Origin: Pseudomonas sp. F(2018)
Lineage (GTDB): Bacteria > Pseudomonadota > Gammaproteobacteria > Pseudomonadales > Pseudomonadaceae
Direction: 5' to 3'
Assembly: GCF_005508865.1 (NCBI RefSeq)
Contig: NZ_SCOM01000004.1
Coordinates: 454,558 to 518,557 of the forward strand
DNA: 64,000 nt
Shown here in pieces: positions 61,829 to 64,000 of the stretch (position 1 is its first letter; each line of letters starts with the position of its first letter). The position numbers and the translations under genes were made by a program. The notes under the pieces are model-generated. The model was given only the letters and a program-made list of their open reading frames with translations. It had not been told where the DNA came from and did no database searches.

Positions 61829-62617
61829 ATGCCTTTCTCCCTCCTTGCCATGCTGCACTGCCGCCGGCTCCTGCTGGCGGCGGCCCTGTTCGTGCCGAGC
61901 CTGGCGAGCGCCGCCTGCCAGGTGACCCTACGCTGGGACGACGACCCACCCTTCAGCATGCAGCTGGCGGATGGCGAGGTGGTCGGCGCCACCGTCGACG
62001 GCGTGCGCTCCGTGCTGCACGGCATGGGCTGCGAGGCGCGTCTGGTGCGTTTGCCCTGGGCCAGGGCCCTGCGCGAGCTGGAGCAGGGTCGCCTCGACAT
62101 ACTGCCCGGCGCCTTCCGCAAGCCCGAGCGTGAGGTGTACGCGCACTTCTCCGGCGTGGTCGAGGAGGCCTCGCGCAACATCCTGTTCATGCGCCGCGAT
62201 GCCGCCGCCCGCTGGCCGGTGAGCGAGCTGCTGCAACTGCGCGACACCACCTTCCGCCTGGGCGCGCAGATGGAGGTGTCCTACGGGCCGAGCTACCTGG
62301 AGCTGTTGCAGACACCGGCCTTCCACGAGCGCATGAAGTTCAGCTCCAACCGCCTCAACCTGTGGCGCATGGCCGCCAAGGGGCGCATCGACGGAGTGAT
62401 CGCCGACGAACTCTCCGGCCAGCAGGAGATCGAGGAACTGGGCCTGAGCGAGCTGATCCGGCCCACGCCGGTGGTGGTGTCCAGCGAGGGCGTGGAAGTG
62501 GCCTTCAGCAAGAAGAGCGTGCAGCCCGAGTTCGTGCAGATGTATGCCGAGGTGCTGCGCAAGCAGCTCGCCGATGGCACCCAGGCGCGCATCAAGCAGC
62601 GCTATCTGCAACCCTGA
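61829..62617 (+). CDS. Periplasmic SBP_bac_3-like protein
   Basis: 262 residues. Signal peptide ending ASA, mature ACQVTLRWDDDPPFSMQL; LRELEQGRLDILPGAFRKPER and KGRIDGVIADELSGQQEIEEL are typical. Start at 61829; Met 61850 is an alternative. Another orphan binding protein without transporter genes. Confidence 0.8.
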   Translation: MPFSLLAMLHCRRLLLAAALFVPSLASAACQVTLRWDDDPPFSMQLADGEVVGATVDGVRSVLHGMGCEARLVRLPWARALRELEQGRLDILPGAFRKPEREVYAHFSGVVEEASRNILFMRRDAAARWPVSELLQLRDTTFRLGAQMEVSYGPSYLELLQTPAFHERMKFSSNRLNLWRMAAKGRIDGVIADELSGQQEIEELGLSELIRPTPVVVSSEGVEVAFSKKSVQPEFVQMYAEVLRKQLADGTQARIKQRYLQP

Positions 62618-62697
62618 ACTGCCGCTCGTCTTATCCGGCGCGGGCGCCGTCCGCGCCAGCGCCGGCAAACCCCGGCGATGCAGGGCGCGGGCCGGCT

Positions 62698-63585
62698 TCA
62701 ATCCTGCCGCGCGTCGCCCAGGGTGCGTTCGAGAAAGTCGCGCATCAGCGCCGCCACTTCCTCTAGATGCGTTTCCAGCAGCCAGTGGCCGCCGTCCTCG
62801 AACAGGTGCAGCTCGGCGTCCGGCAGGTCGCGCAGATAGGCGCGCGCCGCGCCCTCGGGCATGAAGCCGTCGCGCGGGCCCCAGAGGATCAGCGTTGGCG
62901 GCTGATGCTGGCGCAGGTACACCTGGTAGTGCGGGAACCAGGCCAGGTTCTCCCTCAGCCCGGTGATCAGCCGCAGGGCGATCTGCTGGCGGCGCGGCGT
63001 CATCAGCGCCCAGTGCAGCTGCCAGAGGTCCGGCGGGATGCGCGCGGCCACATGCGGCTCCACGTCGTTGAGGAACTCGTCGCGAAAGCCCTCCAGGCTC
63101 ACCGACTCGGCCAGCGTGCGTTGCGTCTCGTCGCTGGGGTTGTTGAAGAACTGCTTTAGCGCGGCGTACTTCGGCCCCAGCTGGTCCTCGTAGATATCGC
63201 CGTTCTGCACGATCAGCGCGGTGATGCGCTGCGGCCGGCTGATGGCCAGGCGCAGTCCGATCTGCGAGCCGAAGTCATGCAGGTACAGGGCGAAGCGTTC
63301 GATGCCCAGGCGGTTGGCGAAGCGCGCGAGGAAGTCGGCGTAGCCGTCGAAGTCGTAGCTGAACTCGAAGGGCGTGCCCGAATAACCGCAGCCGGGAAAG
63401 TCCGGCGCCACCAGCCGCCAGCGGTCGGCCAGCAGCGGCAGCAGGTTGCGGAATTCGTAGGAGGAGCAGGGGTAGCCGTGGGGCAGGAGCAGCACCGGCG
63501 CATCCTGCGGGCCGGCTTCGCGGTAGAACACCTCGATGCCGTCCAAGTCCAGGCGCTGGTGGCGAACATGAGCGGGCGGTGGCAT
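62698..63585 (-). CDS. Alpha/beta hydrolase with Asp nucleophile
   Basis: 295 residues. LLPHGYPCSSYEFRNLLPLL oxyanion loop, nucleophile elbow LHDFGSQIGL with Asp rather than Ser, acid in WGPRDGFMPEG and histidine EDGGHWLLETH. The Asp nucleophile points to epoxide hydrolase or haloalkane dehalogenase chemistry. Stand-alone gene. Confidence 0.85.
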   Translation of the reverse strand: MPPPAHVRHQRLDLDGIEVFYREAGPQDAPVLLLPHGYPCSSYEFRNLLPLLADRWRLVAPDFPGCGYSGTPFEFSYDFDGYADFLARFANRLGIERFALYLHDFGSQIGLRLAISRPQRITALIVQNGDIYEDQLGPKYAALKQFFNNPSDETQRTLAESVSLEGFRDEFLNDVEPHVAARIPPDLWQLHWALMTPRRQQIALRLITGLRENLAWFPHYQVYLRQHQPPTLILWGPRDGFMPEGAARAYLRDLPDAELHLFEDGGHWLLETHLEEVAALMRDFLERTLGDARQD

Positions 63586-63675
63586 GGGACCTCCCTGAAG
63601 GGTTGCTGGTCCCGTTATGACAGCGCCTCGCGGAGGCTGCTTCGGTTGCCCGCCGGATGGTCGCCGTGGCGCGGC

Positions 63676-63891
63676 TCAGCGCTTGTTGGCGATGTCCTTG
63701 ATGTAGAGCGCTTCGACCTTTTCCCGTGCCCAGGGCGTTTTGCGCAGGAACTTGAGGCTGGAGTCGACGCTGGGGTCGTGGGTGAAGCAGCGGATGGCGA
63801 TGAGCTGGCCGAGGCGGTCCCAGCCGTGTTTGTCGACCAGGGCCTGGACGATGGCTTTCAGAGTTAGGCCGTGGAGGGGGTCGTTGCTCAT
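63676..63891 (-). CDS. VF530 family DNA-binding protein
   Basis: 71 residues, MSNDPLHGLTLKAIVQALVDKHGWDRLGQLIAIRCFTHDPSVDSSLKFLRKTPW-type text, the VF530 (DUF2132) family named from a Vibrio protein whose structure suggests DNA binding. The open frame extends upstream into the adapter artefact and begins MYKRQ; that part is not real. Confidence 0.87.
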   Translation of the reverse strand: MSNDPLHGLTLKAIVQALVDKHGWDRLGQLIAIRCFTHDPSVDSSLKFLRKTPWAREKVEALYIKDIANKR

Positions 63892-63924
63892 CAGGTACTT
63901 GCTCAGGGCTGGTGGGGGCGGAGC

Positions 63925-64000
63925 CTGTCTCTTATACAACTCTGACGGTGCCGACGGCTGAGAGATATTAGTTACGGTATGAGATCGGATAGCTAAAATA
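63925..64000. other. Nextera transposase adapter contamination at contig end
   Basis: CTGTCTCTTATACAACTCT and GACGGTGCCGACGG nearly match the Nextera mosaic end (CTGTCTCTTATACACATCT) and following adapter bases (GACGCTGCCGACGA). The remaining ~40 bases look like index and flow-cell sequence with errors. True chromosome probably ends at about 63924. Confidence 0.9.

Noticed and set aside
63676..63939. VF530 start at the upstream MYKRQ codon
   Set aside because: That N-terminus is translated from Nextera adapter; the real start is the Met at 63891.

Overview
The window is a high-G+C (mostly 60-70%), densely coded piece of a gammaproteobacterial chromosome, almost certainly Pseudomonas sensu lato. 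Supporting evidence: PhaG, the mmsA/acyl-CoA dehydrogenase/dspI-like/HIBYL-CoA hydrolase/mmsB order, tandem fadD genes beside a PhaJ/lysophospholipase pair, Rof, an OsmC-YcaO fusion, a VF530 protein and several REP-type repeat families with a RAYT transposase. The last ~76 bases are not chromosomal: they match a Nextera transposase adapter with errors, so the window ends at a contig edge.

Layout. 1-9.5 kb: 5' part of a TerC gene; a two-gene repair operon (FAN1-like VRR-NUC nuclease, then an XPD/DinG-type Fe-S helicase with its own nuclease-like N-terminus); small stress genes (KGG protein, ClpP-fold protease); the OsmC-YcaO fusion; then a lower-G+C islet (frameshifted DUF2007 gene, MORN/YwqK-like gene) next to tRNA-Gly(CCC). 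9.5-15.1 kb (minus strand): phaG, rsuA, a CWC cysteine-rich protein, a diguanylate cyclase, and DUF4824 and DUF2157 genes, many overlapping by 4 bp. 15.1-25 kb (minus strand): a guanidine assimilation locus. Two guanidine-I (ykkC) riboswitches each precede a paralogous ABC substrate-binding protein; the operon continues with permease, ATPase, two carboxyguanidine-deiminase-type subunits and a 1199-residue urea/guanidine carboxylase. No allophanate hydrolase is present in the window. 25-33 kb: a His/Arg/Asp-rich lipoprotein, then valine/isobutyrate catabolism (mmsB, HIBYL-CoA hydrolase, DspI-like enoyl-CoA hydratase, acyl-CoA dehydrogenase, mmsA) with a divergent LysR regulator, and rof.

33-44.7 kb: a small cysteine-rich cluster (DUF2024, periplasmic protein, CPVC thioredoxin-like protein) divergent from a MarR regulator with a Cys4 tail; a PaaI thioesterase; ung; a DUF6279 lipoprotein; a TetR-HlyD-ATPase-permease ABC exporter divergent from an AaeB/AaeX/AaeA-like efflux set. 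44.7-51.3 kb: fatty-acid genes (PhaJ-like hydratase, monoglyceride-lipase-like hydrolase, two fadD, a hotdog thioesterase) and an orphan periplasmic binding protein. 51.3-64 kb: RAYT, a chemoreceptor, hrpA, a small lipoprotein, a second diguanylate cyclase, DUF3087, LysE with an AraC regulator, another orphan binding protein, an alpha/beta hydrolase and VF530.

Repeat content: three REP-like doublet families, found at 18.8, 22.0, 26.8, 28.0 and 29.0 kb, concentrate in the gaps of the guanidine and valine operons; a fourth palindrome lies beside the RAYT gene. All calls come from reading the sequence and remembered family features; no database search was run.
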